A stretch of 64,000 nt of DNA from assembly GCA_014529385.2 (NCBI GenBank), contig CM043944.1, positions 178,559,240 to 178,623,239 of the forward strand. The letters are read 5' to 3'. Source of the DNA: Adiantum capillus-veneris. Its lineage: Eukaryota > Streptophyta > Polypodiopsida > Polypodiales > Pteridaceae. Each line of letters starts with the position of its first letter. The stretch's first letter is position 1. This document shows positions 47,637-59,581 of the stretch, in pieces. Both the position numbers and the translations under genes were made by a program. The notes under the pieces are model-generated. The model was not told the DNA's origin and did no database searches. It worked only from the letters and a program-made list of their open reading frames with translations.

Positions 47637-48152
47637 ATGGCATCTTGGCAAGAAGACTTGGTTCTTCCTGTATGCATCTCTCACTTGCAAAGTGCAGATG
47701 AGGCAGTTAAAAGACAGTTCTTAGAGCGATACAAAGATCTCCTCTTCCCTCAGCCAAATTCTTGTGTCGTCCAGACGATATGGAAGACATGGCGACATCT
47801 CACAAGAGTGACTCTTTGGGGTAGAGACCATTTCCGCAACAATACCCGACTAGCTATGGTTACAAAAGCTCTGGGACTTGGCCCTTGATACTACTGCATC
47901 AAAAGGACACAAGATCCTGAGTTCTCCACAAGGTTGTTCTTGCTTGTGCAGTTTATCCCCCATTCTAAGATTTGTCTCGATACCATCTGGAGTCTTCCTC
48001 TTAGAGTTCCTTTTCTCTTCTCAGCTCATACCCGAGAAATTGCTCAAGCTGTTTCTCGTAGAACCATTCCAGAAGGTGAGCGTCCTAACATGTGTGGCGC
48101 TTGTGATACTTGGCTATGTGACCATATATTAGAGGATCTTCATGAGTTGTAA
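47637..48152 (+). CDS. Unknown 171-codon frame antisense to the inner Ty3 element
   Basis: From ATG 47637 (MASWQEDLVLPVCISHLQSA) the plus strand stays open to TAA at 48150-48152, broken only by one TGA at 47886-47888. Segments include KRQFLERYKDLLFPQPNSCV, VQTIWKTWRHLTRVTLWGRD and HFRNNTRLAMVTKALGLGP. After the TGA come FSTRLFLLVQFIPHSKICLD, SLPLRVPFLFSAHTREIAQA and a Cys-rich end CGACDTWLCDHILEDLHEL. Composition looks protein-like (mixed charge, regular hydrophobics) rather than random. I do not recognise the family. It lies between the 5' LTR and the missing gag. It could be an antisense extra ORF of the element or a captured host gene piece. Confidence 0.45.
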
Positions 48153-49095
48153 ACTTTCTTGCCTCTCCGTAATTACTTCCTGCCTCCCTTGTAATCCTTT
48201 TTGTCTTTAATTGAAGAAATATCTTTTTTGAAAAAATTGAGTATTGTCAGTATTTCCTTTCCTTCAAATGACAGTCTCTCTTCTTCAATTGCCAATGAGT
48301 TTTTAATGACTTCTCTTTACTGTGTACTTTTAATTTTTGCAAATGGTCTTTCGTCTACAATAGTCTTGAGTAAAGATTCCCACTTTAAAGTCCTTGGCTA
48401 ACTCATAAGTTTGCTTTCTTATTCTTCTCAAGTCTTTGAATGATCGGCAGAATTTGTGAGCTTATCTCTTGCACTTTCCCATCTTTAAGGGATTTCTTTT
48501 GGTCGGACTTCAAAAAAAAACACTTGGTCATCACTTGTACTCTTAAGATTCTTTCTTATGACTTGCAATTTGGCAATCCAGTTCTTCACTTGATTAAAAT
48601 AAAATAAAATCCTTCTATCTGAAGGTTACCTTGGTATGATTTACAGTAATCTTGAATTCTCATGAAGTCCTAACAATAGAAAACTTGGAAAATCCGCAAC
48701 TCTTGCGCTCAACAAGACTTCTTCAATTCAGTGGATAAGTACTCAATTTTTCATTGTATTGATGTAAATAAAAATGCCATCCTTACCCTTCCATGTAATC
48801 TTCCAATCCTGATAATTCAAACCTTCATAAATCTCTCATTTATGAGCTTCCAAAAATGTTCCAGCATAGCGAGCCTTCGCTCTAGCATCGCAATTTCCCT
48901 CCTCTCATAGATAGTCCGTTGAATCTCTTCTGGCAGATCTCAAGCCATCTTGAAATTTTTTGAATAATTTATTGGAACATCAAGACTTCATTTGGTAATA
49001 TAATTGAAATTTGGGTGCTACGCTGAGTTGTTTTTCTCTCATGCATTAATCTTAAATCCAAAATTCTACATTCCAAGGTCCAAGATTCAAAATTA
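48153..49095. other. Leader region of inner Ty3 element
   Basis: No coding domain seen on either strand. It lies between the antisense frame and the PBS. Confidence 0.45.
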
Positions 49096-49108
49096 GGCTC
49101 TGATACCA
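49096..49108 (-). promoter_or_regulatory. Primer-binding site (tRNA-iMet type) of inner Ty3
   Basis: Minus-strand TGGTATCAGAGCC, two bases from the LTR start at 49111. Confidence 0.9.
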
Positions 49109-51099
49109 CTTATGAGGGCCATACCCAGACTCGACTTTACTCACCTCCCTTAGTCCTCCAGACCGTTCCAGGGAATGACATAGATCTATCTGCAGGTATC
49201 CCTCCCACTTGGGACCGACACTCAGACACGAATCCGGTCTATCTCGAATGCCAACCCAATGTAAGGGCCATACACAGACTCGACCCTACTCAGCTCTCTC
49301 AGTCCTCCAGACCGTTCCACGGAATGATGTAGATCTATCTGCAAGTATCCCTCCCACTTGGGATCGACACTCAGATAGGACTCCGGCCTATCTCGATTGC
49401 CAACCCAAGGGGGTGCATCCCTTCATTCAATGATTCTATCCGTTTCTCATAATCAATCTGTCCTTGACAGCTTTCCGCACCCAAAATCGTGGTCCTTAAT
49501 CTTGATTCTCTTGATCTTTAACTTGAGGATCTGCTCTTGCTTTCTTGTGCTCCCTTGGTTCATGGCGATAACCCCTTTTTCCTGACAAGCAGGCACGACA
49601 GTTATCACTTTCCCCTAAGAAGAGGGATCTTGCAATCCTACCTGGTCTCGCTCGTCCTTGATTACCCATTTTTATCCCACGTAGTCCTAGCGTTTAACAT
49701 AAAAGTTTTAAGTCAACATCCGGCCATCTGACCCTCCGGATCCGCCCACCCACCGAACCATTTCATGAAAATCCCTTCATGAGGTAGTACTTAACTACTA
49801 CGAAATCAGGAAGACAACAGTCTATCAGACATCATCAAAGCAGCATGCAATTTGTTGTATACCCTTGTTCAGGGAAATTCATCTGGTTGTTCCCGCCAGA
49901 TATTTATTTAAAAACTTTTAATTCATTTTCTTTCCTTTATTTGCTATAATTAGCTTGTAACTAGTTTTATTACTAATCATGCAACACATTTAGTTTCAAC
50001 CAATTCATCTAGCCTCCCCATTTAGCCCAAGATAATCGGTTACAGCCATCAAAATGGCAACACCTTCACAATATTCCTAGAATTAAGTGTTTGGGAGAGG
50101 CTCATCAAGTAATTTAATCATTCCTTCCTAAGCATTTTATTTCGAGAGGTATAGCACCATCTGGTGATAGATGCATAGGATAACCCCTATATTCCTAGCC
50201 TTTCCAGTTCCTTTTTAAGCAACCAAGTCGAACAAATTTCCTTAATTAAATTCACATCATCCTCCCTGAGTATAACCTTCTCATCCAACCATTGGCATTA
50301 GGCCATACGGGATTATGGCCGATTTCCAATAAGATACCACGGGTACTTCACCCGGCCGAGAAAAAATAAAACAAACCCATTCATCCCTTATCCTTCGGGC
50401 ATGAATGATCTAGGTATAACAACTTGCCAGTTACGCTGCCCTAGCCGAAAAGGACCAATCTCTAACAAGTTCCCCAAGAGATAGAATCCACTCAATGGGC
50501 CGTCCTTTCAATCAAATTGACCCCAAGAAGATCCATCTTGGTTCACGGCCATTTCCAGACAATCTTCAAAACTGCTAGTTAAATCTATGTTTTGCAATGG
50601 GTTATCCCTATCACCTCTCGCGATTCCTTTTAACTCCTAGTTGGTAATTTCCAGGTTCATTCATTTAACAACCTTAATTCCTACTTTCATTAATTATCTA
50701 CCAGCCAAGTTTATTTAGAAAATACAAGCGAGTTTTTGCCATAGATATTTGATGGTTAATGTCTCTTTGGAAATGCCAACTTTTTAAGTTCAATCCCCGT
50801 TTTGTACGATTCTCAGGTTTTTGCAATCCTTGGCCATCCATAGGACATCTCCGTGGAAGCTTGTAGAGTTTTCCGTTCAAACAACACGGAGCTCAATTCC
50901 GCGAAGTTATCCCCTATCTCCCCCATCCCGTATTTGCAAACAAACTTGAAATTGAAAACTTTAGAAATACTCTTCAATACCAAAAATTGAACTACTTCTA
51001 TCGAGCTTAAACAACTACTCTTTTCTTATGATACCTAGCTTTCCATTTCATGAAGCTAAAAGGTCATCCTATAATTTATGAGGTTTCGAGCTTTCGTAA

Positions 51100-52225
51100 A
51101 GCTTAAACCTAAAATCCAAAGTATTCACTAAAGCTTACACCTAAGTGCAAAGTTACCATTAAAGATTAGCTTACGAGTGCAAATCTACCTTTGAAGCTTA
51201 ACTTTATGATGCGTAGATACTCTTATCACTTACCCTAATTGCAAGGTTTCCATTAAAACTTAAAACCTAAAAATGCAAGGTAATCACTAAAGCTTACATC
51301 TAAGATCAAAGTTACCATTAAAGCTTAGCTTACAAATGCAAATCTACTTTTGAAGCTTAGCTTTATGATCCATAGATACTCTTATCAGTTACCCTAATTT
51401 CAAGGTTTCCATTAAAGCTTAAAACCTAAAAAAGCAAGATAATCGCTAAAGGTTACATCTAAGATCAAAGTTACCATTAAAGCTTAGCTTACGAATGCAA
51501 ATCTACCTTTGAAGCTTAGCTTTATGATGCATAGATACTCTTATCACTTACCCTAATTGCAAGGTTTCCATTAAAGCTTAAAACCTAAAAATGCAAGGTA
51601 ATCGCTAAAGCGTACATCTAAGAGCAAAGTTAGCATTAAAGCTTAGCTTAAGAATGCAAACCTATCTTTGAAGCTTAGCTTTATGATGCATAGATACTCT
51701 TATCACTTACCCTAATTGCAAGGTTTTCATTAAAGCTTAAACCCTAAAAATGCAAGGTAATCGCTAAAGCTTACATCTAAGAGCAAAGTTACCATTAAAG
51801 CTTAGCTTACGAATGCAAATCTACCTTTGAAGCTTAGCTTTATGATGCATAGATACTCTTATCACCTATCCGAATTGCAAGGTTTCCATTAAAGCTTAAA
51901 ACCTAAAAATGCAAGGTAATCGCTAAAGCTTACATCTAAGAGCAAAGTTACCAATAAAGTCTAGCTTACGAATGCAAATCTACCTTTGAAGCTTAGCTTT
52001 ATGATGCATAGGTACTCTTATCACTTACCCTAATTGCAAAGTTTCCACTAAAACTTAAAACCTACATATGCGAGGTAATCGTTAAAGCTTACATCTAAGA
52101 GCAAAGTTACCATTAAAGCTTAGCTTACGAATACAAATCTACCTTTGAAGTTTAGCTTTATGATGCATAGGTACTCTTATCACTTACCCTAATCGCAAGG
52201 TTTCCATTAAAGCTTAAAACTAAAA
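51100..52225. repeat. 159-bp tandem array, about 7 copies
   Basis: The landmark TACCCTAATTGCAAGG recurs at 51231, 51390, 51549, 51708, 51867 (variant), 52026 and 52185, always 159 bp apart. Each unit also holds AAAGCTTAGCTTACGAATGC and TTTATGATGCATAGATACTC. Units differ at scattered sites. The array lies wholly within the right LTR. Confidence 0.95.
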
Positions 52226-52614
52226 TGATGCACATAAACCTTTCTAGTATTAAAACACATTTAATTAAACCTACTAGAAATGAAGATTACCTCCTCTAAG
52301 CAAGAGGGATGTGGGGTTGAAGTCCTTCTTGAAGAGATGTGAGGCTCAAGGAGGAAGGAAGGTATTTATGGTGAAGAGGAAGGAGAGAGGAGCTTCTTCA
52401 CAAAACCCTCAAGGGTTTTGGTCTTCAAGAGAGGGAGAGAGTTGAGGGTTTGGCCTTCAAGAGAGGGGGAGAGCAAGAGCAAGGTTTAATGGAAACCTTG
52501 AGTTACTTAATCATAGTCTTGAGCATGGCAAGTATGCAAGTAGCTTACCAATATGTGTCTGTGTATAAATACAAAGGAGAAGGGGTGCTTATATAGGAAA
52601 AAGGTGTGTGTAAT

Positions 52615-52765
52615 TCTCTTCTCAATTCCTATTGGACCCCAATTTCTCTTCTCAATTCCTATTGGACCCCAAATTCTCCTCTCAATTCCTATTGGACCCC
52701 AAATTCTCTTCTCAAATGCTATTGGACCCTATTTCTCTTCTCAAATGCTATTTGGACCCCAATTT
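52615..52765. repeat. 30-bp minisatellite, 5 copies
   Basis: Homologue of 45098-45219 with one more unit. Confidence 0.9.
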
Positions 52766-53063
52766 TCTTCTTAGTTCTTATCTCTTAACTTTACCTTTCA
52801 ATTAAGTTAGTCCCTTTTTCTCCTAGTTCTCGATCTAGATCAGTTCCCACGCGGATTTTCACGAAGAAGTATAAAAATAATCTTAACCTTGAATGAAAAA
52901 TATAGGGATGACGTAATTTCTTATCTGAAATATCCGTGTCTTTTTATTCTGGAGTGAAGTCTCGTTGTCCGTATAAATTCTTTGTTGGTCTTGCTTTTTT
53001 CTAAATTATTTTGTAGGCTGAAAAGGTTCTAAATGGTTCTAGGATTTAGGGAGGGACCTTACA

Positions 53064-53068
53064 GTGGC
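53064..53068. repeat. Target-site duplication GTGGC (right)
   Basis: Pairs with GTGAC at 43776-43780. Confidence 0.75.
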
Positions 53069-53334
53069 AGCCAAATAAGATAGAAAACACATGCACCCAG
53101 AAACCGACGAACTTCAGTAACCGAAGAGCACATTTCCTTCATCTCTTGAATAGCTTCAACTTTAGCCAGACTTGGCCTTCTACTTTCTGGACTGCACATG
53201 TGCCCTACAATTAGAACCTCTTTGGCACCAAAAGTTGATTTTTGCCCTGAAAGTGTTAAGTTAACTTCTTCAAGCGTGGATAAAATAGCATCACAGTCAA
53301 CAATATGTTGAGCAACAAACTATCAGAACCCCCT

Positions 53335-54009
53335 CTAATCTTTTACCTCATCTTTTGAGCTTTCCTCACAGCCCTTAATCGGTAGATCATCAATGAAAGG
53401 CATAGTAACATGTGGGATAAAGTCCCTTAATACCTTATTCATGCTGTTCATCATATGACCTACAGAATTGGTAGCACCCTGTGGCAGAGTGCACATCCTT
53501 ACCAATTTGAGAGGTGTACGCAAACATAGTACGATCCCTGCTCTCCAATGCTAACTGAAATTGATCATATCCAGAATAAAGATCACCCATAGAATAAATT
53601 GACCTACCTGCAAAAGCCTCAGCAAATTCATCCACAATTGGGCCGGTACCCACATTGCGGATTGTTACCTTATTAACAGGCTCCATATCCTGTATGAACC
53701 TTAAAGTACCATTTTTCTTTGGAACAGTGAACCATCGGTTAGAGTATGGCGCACATGATGGTTCCAAGATTCCCATTTGTATCTTCTCATAAGCAAATTG
53801 ATAAGCTTTGGCAAGTGAGCTTTAGGAACTGGAATAGGACGTAAGCTCCATGGCATGTGAGGAACAGTGAATATAACCATAGGTGCAAAAACACTTGGAT
53901 CCACACACCCAATCTCACTTGGCTCAAAGGCAAAAGCTTTACCATGTGTTTCGATCATACCTTGAAAACACTTGATTTCCTCTTCGTTGAGAAAACCATC
54001 TTCTCCCAC
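53335..54009 (-). pseudogene. Ty3 reverse transcriptase (fungal-like)
   Basis: Pieces in several frames: MPWSLRPIPVPKAHLPKL, PYSNRWFTVPKKNGTLRFIQ, DMEPVNKVTIRNVGTGPIVD, EFAEAFAGRSIYSMGDLYSG and YDQFQLALESRDRTMFAYTS. Then LVRMCTLPQGATNSVGHMMN and HVTMPFIDDLPIKG, with FIDD as the catalytic motif. Frameshifts near 53500 and 53780 break it. The RT continues in 53064-53334, after which the inner element is inserted. Confidence 0.88.
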
Positions 54010-54225
54010 CTTCAGCTATTGCAATGTCTCTTTAGTGAATTTGTGCCCAATGTTCTTAGGATTTCTGATCATAGGCTGTCGAGAAGCTTCTTTAATTACT
54101 TCATCACTTCCCTCTGGTAGAGGTGTAGCCACAGGTCTCACTTTCTTTGCAACTGTCTTGTTCTTCGTCTTTACATGTGCTTCAACTTCTTTATCCAAGT
54201 CATCCTCAATATGCATAAGTGCCTC

Positions 54226-55392
54226 CTATATGTCCATTGAGTGCACTTTAACAACTTCAGTTCCACTTTTTAACCCGTTCTGCTTGATATCCTCAAGCTC
54301 TGAAATAGTATCAACATAAGAGATCTCTTTGAAGATTCCTGATATCACATCATCCTGTTCTAGCACATCACATCCCTGCAAGTCACTTTGAATGCTTGAA
54401 ACATATTGTTTCTCCCACTTAGTTAAATCATTAAATTTCCTGTAAGATACTGAACCCTCAGATGTCAACCCAAGAAATCTTGAAGAGAAGATTGAACTTC
54501 TCCTCACTTGCACCACCATAGTCCCGCTTTATAGTGGCACCCCAAGGAAATCCTGAACAAATCTTTGTTCTTTAAACTCCTTACGTATCTTTGGCAATGG
54601 ACGATCATGTAAACTGTCTTTGTTTCTAACATGATCAACACATACAATTAGAAATTGAACCGCTTTCTTAACATCTCGGCTTCGAACCCTGGCATAGGCC
54701 GAGCCATCATCTAGCACCTTTGTTTCCATCTGCACAGTCGTAATGTAGGGTTGTCCCAGAATCAATGGGTAGGAGGAATGCTCCTGCATAAAAAAGTTCT
54801 ACTCATCACAGACATCCCCAATAGTTACCTTAACATTTGCGCATGCATCATAAAGATCTCCAGGAAGCATGTTGGTAGCTCGAATCCGCCACCCATGATC
54901 TACATCAATAGGCCACTTCCCCTTTTGGTGCAAATTCTTTGCCATGAGATTGATTTCCGAACCATGGTCTATGAGGGCTAAGACCGGCTCCTCAATGTCG
55001 CCAAGCTTTACCACTGTTTCTGTCGTTGCTCTGGCCCAATGAGTCCTCGAAAAGTGACTCTTGGGTATAACTTCTTCACCTTCACCATCATTAAAATGCA
55101 TGTTTCTTACCTCAGATATAATCGGGCTGGGAACCACCACAGGCTTTGGCTCTTCTTCTTCAAGATCTGCTAAATACTCTTCATAGTCTTCCAAGATCGC
55201 TTTGTGACGAACCACTTGGCTTTTAACTGGATCTGACTCTTGATCACTCGATACTTGTCGCTTCCTTTTTATAATGTCGATGATCTCTTCATGGAACTCG
55301 CTCTTAGCAATTCCAAGAATATCCCCCAATGTGAGCTCCACTTTACTATTTAGGATACGTTCTTCAAAAACTTTCTTCAAATCTGAAGCCAA
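54226..55392 (-). pseudogene. Ty3 protease and linker
   Basis: Frames 54799-55392, 54529-54789 and 54226-54519. The protease segment reads VLALIDHGSEINLMAKNLHQ, WPIDVDHGWRIRATNML, GDLYDACANVKVTIGD, then after a stop SYPLILGQPYITTVQMETKV, LDDGSAYARVRS. The D[HT]G site is DHG here; ILGQPY is the usual C-terminal motif. An N-terminal Glu-rich tail precedes it. Confidence 0.82.
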
Positions 55393-55425
55393 TTCAATAT
55401 CAGACTTGAGTTTATACGAGGGCCC

Positions 55426-56005
55426 TTAAGGCTTACCTTGCTTCTTGTCCTTTGGAGCTTCTTCCATAACCACCTCCGGAGCAGGTTTAGGAGCTGGCCC
55501 TTCTTCTTTCTTATTGCCTTTTTGACGTCCCAACCACCTCTTTATCTCTTTTCCGCTTCTCTTCCACCATAGCTTCATTGGATTGAGCTTTAGCAATATA
55601 AGCATATACCGAAAGAGAATCCACTGGATCGGTCCACCCAGTAGTTTCTCGAATTGAATTACCCACCTGGCGTAACTTCCCATATGTTACCTTACCTGCT
55701 TCTGTTGTCTTTAAAGCATATGGCCACAACAGGCCCTTTGTACCTGTACCATCATCATCGTTCTTACCACAAACTTGCAGCCCATATGTAGCTGCTTCCA
55801 TAAGGGCAACGTTATGCTGTATTTCCTCCACTATCTTCTTCATTCCGCCTCTACCAAAGTTCAAGCGGAGCAGTTCCCCTGTCACCCTGAGATGAATCTT
55901 CTTGTCTTTCCAGAAAACCACATTCTTCTTATAAGCTTCATCAAACTCATGACACTCTCTCACAAACCTGTGGTCTTCACTATTCACCACATGGATCAAT
56001 CCCAA
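55426..56005 (-). pseudogene. Ty3 Gag-associated segment between capsid and protease
   Basis: A frame from MGLIHVVNSEDHRFVRECHE, with IHLRVTGELLRLNFGRGGM and KIVEEIQHNVALMEAATYGL. I recognise it as the region following Gag in this element lineage but cannot name a domain. The end shifts into a second frame rich in Lys, Pro and Ala. Confidence 0.55.
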
Positions 56006-56233
56006 TTTTTACGTGGTCGCTGTTGCTGCTTAGGTTCAGAAGTAGATGCCTTTGCAGCTAAACCCTTCAAATTTAATAGTTTTAAAATTCAAATTTAATT
56101 CTTGAATACCTTTAACGAGATCGTCAAGAACAGGCCCCTCCACTTTGGGTAATGTAGAGGGCGGCTTCTCTTTAAGCTCTTCTTCATCATCATCCAGTAC
56201 CTCGATCACAATTTGCTTATCAACCCGCTTCTG

Positions 56234-56911
56234 TCATTTTACGATCATGTTCACCGCTTCAGATACTATTTTCCAATCTGATGTCAATCCCAATTCTCCC
56301 GCCGGATCCTCCAATAATTGCACCAAATTCTTTTGTAGTCGCGGATCAGTAGCTTGAATAAACAATTCCACCTTTTGATCCCTCAAGGAACGTTGTTCTG
56401 CTGACGATAACTGATCAAACTTCTTTTCAAACTCTCGCAACAGTTCTTGTGCAGATAAATTTTTACCCTTCTTCTGCACCCACTTCGTAAAACTCTGTCT
56501 GGTCACCCGTTGAGAATCCTCCAAAAAATATCCCTCTTGCAGCACCTTCTTAAATTCCTGCCAGTTCGGCCCTTGAGCCGCTTGAATTTCTTTAATCCGG
56601 GCCCTTAGTTCTGGCATTGCAATCAGATGAAATCCTTCCACTAAATCCTCGTATTGAATACCATTATCTTCCATAGACTGCTCATACAAATTGCAAAATT
56701 TTGAAATATCTCGGCCCTCAAACCATTGCAGCTTTTTCGTAACATTTTGACGAGGTTTACGAATTTGCTCTTGCAAATTATGTTGCAGCTGGGCAGCCTG
56801 TTGCTGTTGCATGTATGCTGCATCATTTGTTGCATGGCTGCTTCTTGTGGTGTAGACATATGCTTCAACAATTTTCCCACCCCGGCTCGGTTTCACGTCG
56901 GGTTCACCAGG
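56234..56911 (-). pseudogene. Ty3 Gag (fungal-like element)
   Basis: Minus-strand frame open from inside the LTR to 56234. The part after the PBS begins with Arg/Gly sequence, then MQQQQAAQLQHNLQEQIRKP, then QWFEGRDISKFCNLYEQSME (capsid-like, comparable to F.G..D.S.F...YE), DFVEGFHLI-like and QEFKKVLQEGYFLED. The start is unclear. Confidence 0.7.
56893..56909 (-). promoter_or_regulatory. Primer-binding site of fungal-like Ty3 element
   Basis: Minus-strand TGGTGAACCCGACGTGA, two bases from the LTR end. It is not the iMet-type site used by the other elements here, so a different tRNA primes it; I do not name which. Confidence 0.7.
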
Positions 56912-59117
56912 TGTCAGGGGATAAGTGTTCGAAAATTGAGCCAGGTCAACATCAGGCTGTTGGCTGTGGAAAAATTGAGAGCGAAAAATTGTCGCACCGC
57001 ACAATACAACATCAATTAATTACTCGGTAATACTATCAACTCACAAAACTTGTTCGAAAATTGGTAACGCCGACGAAACTGATACGCAATCGAGAAGAAG
57101 TGTTGTTAACGACACCATTAAATAATGCTAATGACAGTTAAGGAGCTTAAACTCCCATTACAGATCACTCCAGGCCGTTAACGGCTCCGCAATCCATCAA
57201 AAGAGATAATTGGACTAATTTGCCTGCTGACGAGGAAAATCCTATTGTGTCGATTCTATCTGTTGGATTTGTCTTCAATCAATGTCGATGCCGAAAGTAT
57301 TTCTTCTCCTATGTCTGCTTACAAGCCCTTGATGATATCTCCTTGCCTAAGCCAATGAGGAATAGTCTCCTTGGTTGCCTTGGTTGCAAAGCCCTTGCTG
57401 CTTATGGCCGAGAGAGGGAGAGAGAGCTTTAGCTATCCTTCCCTTCGTTGATGGACTCCTTGAACTCCCTTGCCGTCTTCACCTTCTTCTTCTCTTGCTC
57501 GTTTTCTTGCTTCGAAATCCCCTTTTGTTTCCTTTCCAATCACTATCCAAGCTCGAGAGCAAGAGCAACGTCCCTACTCAAGATTGCTTGCTTGCCTTCT
57601 CCCTCCTCGCCTTGGTTGCAAAGCCCTTGATCTCTTCCCTCTTCTTCGCCGTTTGCTTCCCTCGAGAACGAGAGTGAGAGAGAGAGGGAGAACTCCCTTT
57701 GCTTATGTGCTGAGGACGAGCCGAAGCCCTTGCTTGTGTTGGAGATTGGAGATCAAGAGCTCCACAGAGCTCGCCTTCTTCTTCTTCTGCTCGTTTGCTT
57801 CTCCACACACTCCTCATGCAAAAATAATACCCTATTAATAGCCCTCTCCCTCCCTTAGCAACGACGGCGCCGTCGTTGCTAGGGAAGCGTAAAAAACCCC
57901 CTGCTGACGTGGCAACCCGGATCCCGCCTGCGTCAAATCCACTGCAGATTGGACCGAATTTCTGCGCGCCGAGCTCCTAAGAATTTTTCATCACTGTAGC
58001 AAGCTCGTCCGAGCCTTCTGCAGCCCAGCGCGAGCCTCCCTTCACCTCCCTGCGCTACTGCTCGTCGCCAGAGGCCATGGCCTCCTTTCTTTCTTTTGTT
58101 TCCCACCTTCTTTATTTTGGGTGGCCATTAAATTGGCTTTGGGCGGCCGGGCTTTATTAGTGGGCGACCTCTAGCCCTTGGGCGGCCTTTGCTTGGTTGT
58201 CTTTGGACGCCATTGAAGGGCATCACATTGGGCACACCTATCGGCCGAAACATTGTCAAGCATAACTCCTTTCAACAGTCCTTGACTAACAACATCTTCA
58301 TGAATTTTGATGCCTGCATCATTTTGCATGGTGATTCTTGCCTTCAAGATATAAGCGTACATGATTGCATTTGTCTAGCTTCCTGGCCATGCCTTTGTTG
58401 GAGTTATCCCGCAATCATTGCATTCTATGAGATCACTTGAAGCTCTTCAAGCAGTTTTTGTACTTAATGATACGTACACCACATTTGACGTACATGTAAC
58501 TGCTATCAATGCACTGCAGGAGATAATATTTTAGGCAAGATTCTCCTCGAGCACTTACTTTGTTGCACTCCAGAATCCGAGCGAGAGCCAAAATCTCCCA
58601 GATGATGGCACTCCGTACGAGCCGACCGGAGTGGTACGGAACCGACCCACGGTGAATCTTTATCGGCCAATATCTTGGCGACCAGAACTCCAATCACCAA
58701 TCTGAAAAGACCGACGCGCACCACAAAGTGAGCTCTTCAAGCCCGTGCATTCATTTCAATCTGTCACTTGAGCTGTGATTGCCCAATCCGGTACGGATCT
58801 GCAATCGACTTAAACTTTAAACTACCATAACTTCTTATCCGTAGCTCTGATTGATGAGCCGTAAAGATAGGCCGGTAGAACACATCAAGCACTTCAGTTC
58901 TAGGTCACAATATCCTATCCGTGCCCACTTCAAGCATAACAGTTTTTAGAATTATTAAGGCATCTGTAGGCCTTTTCAACCGATTTGACATACATTCAAC
59001 ATTGAACTTGTCCTGTTGCCAAGCCTTAATTACTGTTCATTAATCATGTAAGCTTCAAACAACTTGATGTGCATTTTTCTAGCATCTTTCTTAGCATGGG
59101 AGCGGAGCTGCACAACA
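56912..59117 (-). repeat. 5' LTR of fungal-like Ty3 element
   Basis: A 2206-bp partner of 39590-41704, with about 90 extra bases near 58617-58708. Confidence 0.92.
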
Positions 59118-59499
59118 GTGGGGAGGAGGGGGGGGGTGTCGAGGGTGAGGCTGAGGCGGAGGGTGGAGCTAGGACCTCATCCTGCTGAACAAGGTCAAAA
59201 CAGTTCCCTGTGGGAACCCACTACTGCTAGCCTGGAGCTTTGTGACCACCCAGAGGGCCAAGCTGATGTGGTGTCCCTTGTCAACGTCGACACGAACATG
59301 TTGGGTAGAAGCACGTTAGCATGTCACTGAAATGGCTATCCTGGAAAACGCTAGTTAGTTGTGCTTGTTTGCATTTGTTGAAGACAAAAGGGAAAGGATA
59401 TTTAAATTTGGAATGTCTTGAAAAAAAATTACTTTATTAGTTCCCTCTACGATCTTTTCCAATTGTTGGTTACCCAAGAGGGAGTGGGGTAGTGGATGG

Positions 59500-59501
<2 letters not shown>

Positions 59502-59578
<77 letters not shown>
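59502..59578. repeat. (CT)n microsatellite
   Basis: About 77 bases of CT. Confidence 0.95.

Positions 59579-59581
<3 letters not shown>

Larger units (their letters stand above)
43781..53063 (-). mobile_element. Inner Ty3/gypsy element with unequal LTRs
   Basis: Left LTR 43781-45516 (TGTGAGGGCC...CCTTACA), right LTR 49111-53063 (TATGAGGGCC...CCTTACA). The PBS adjoins the right LTR. The flanking duplication is GTGAC (43776-43780) and GTGGC (53064-53068). The interior (45517-49110) holds only part of integrase on the minus strand; Gag, protease and RT are missing. It also carries a plus-strand frame (47637-48152). It splits RT from RNase H of the fungal-like Ty3 element. Confidence 0.9.
49111..53063 (-). 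repeat. 5' LTR of inner Ty3 element (long form)
   Basis: A 3953-bp LTR containing 50421-52601, which the left LTR lacks. That block carries the 159-bp tandem array. Short microhomology (AAGGTGTGTG) at the left LTR junction favours a deletion in the left LTR over an insertion in the right one. Confidence 0.85.
39590..59117 (-). mobile_element. Very large Ty3-like element with fungal-like polymerase
   Basis: LTRs at 39590-41704 and 56912-59117 (start TGTC[AG]GGGGATAAG, end ACA). On the minus strand: PBS, Gag, protease, RT (IPFIDD-type motif), RNase H and integrase. It is about 10.2 kb without the inner element 43781-53063, which splits RT from RNase H. The polymerase (GPIVDEFAEAFAGRSIYSM, HVTMPFIDDLPIKG, GNGKSERGHPPIVKDLAKAC) resembles Ty3 elements I associate mainly with basidiomycetes, and differs from the chromovirus at 17729. 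Target-site 5-mers (GGCGG left, GTGGG right) match at 3 of 5 in G-rich sequence and prove nothing. Confidence 0.9.

Noticed and set aside
51100-52225. CRISPR-like appearance of regular repeats
   Set aside because: Units are directly tandem without unique spacers, in a plant LTR; no cas genes.
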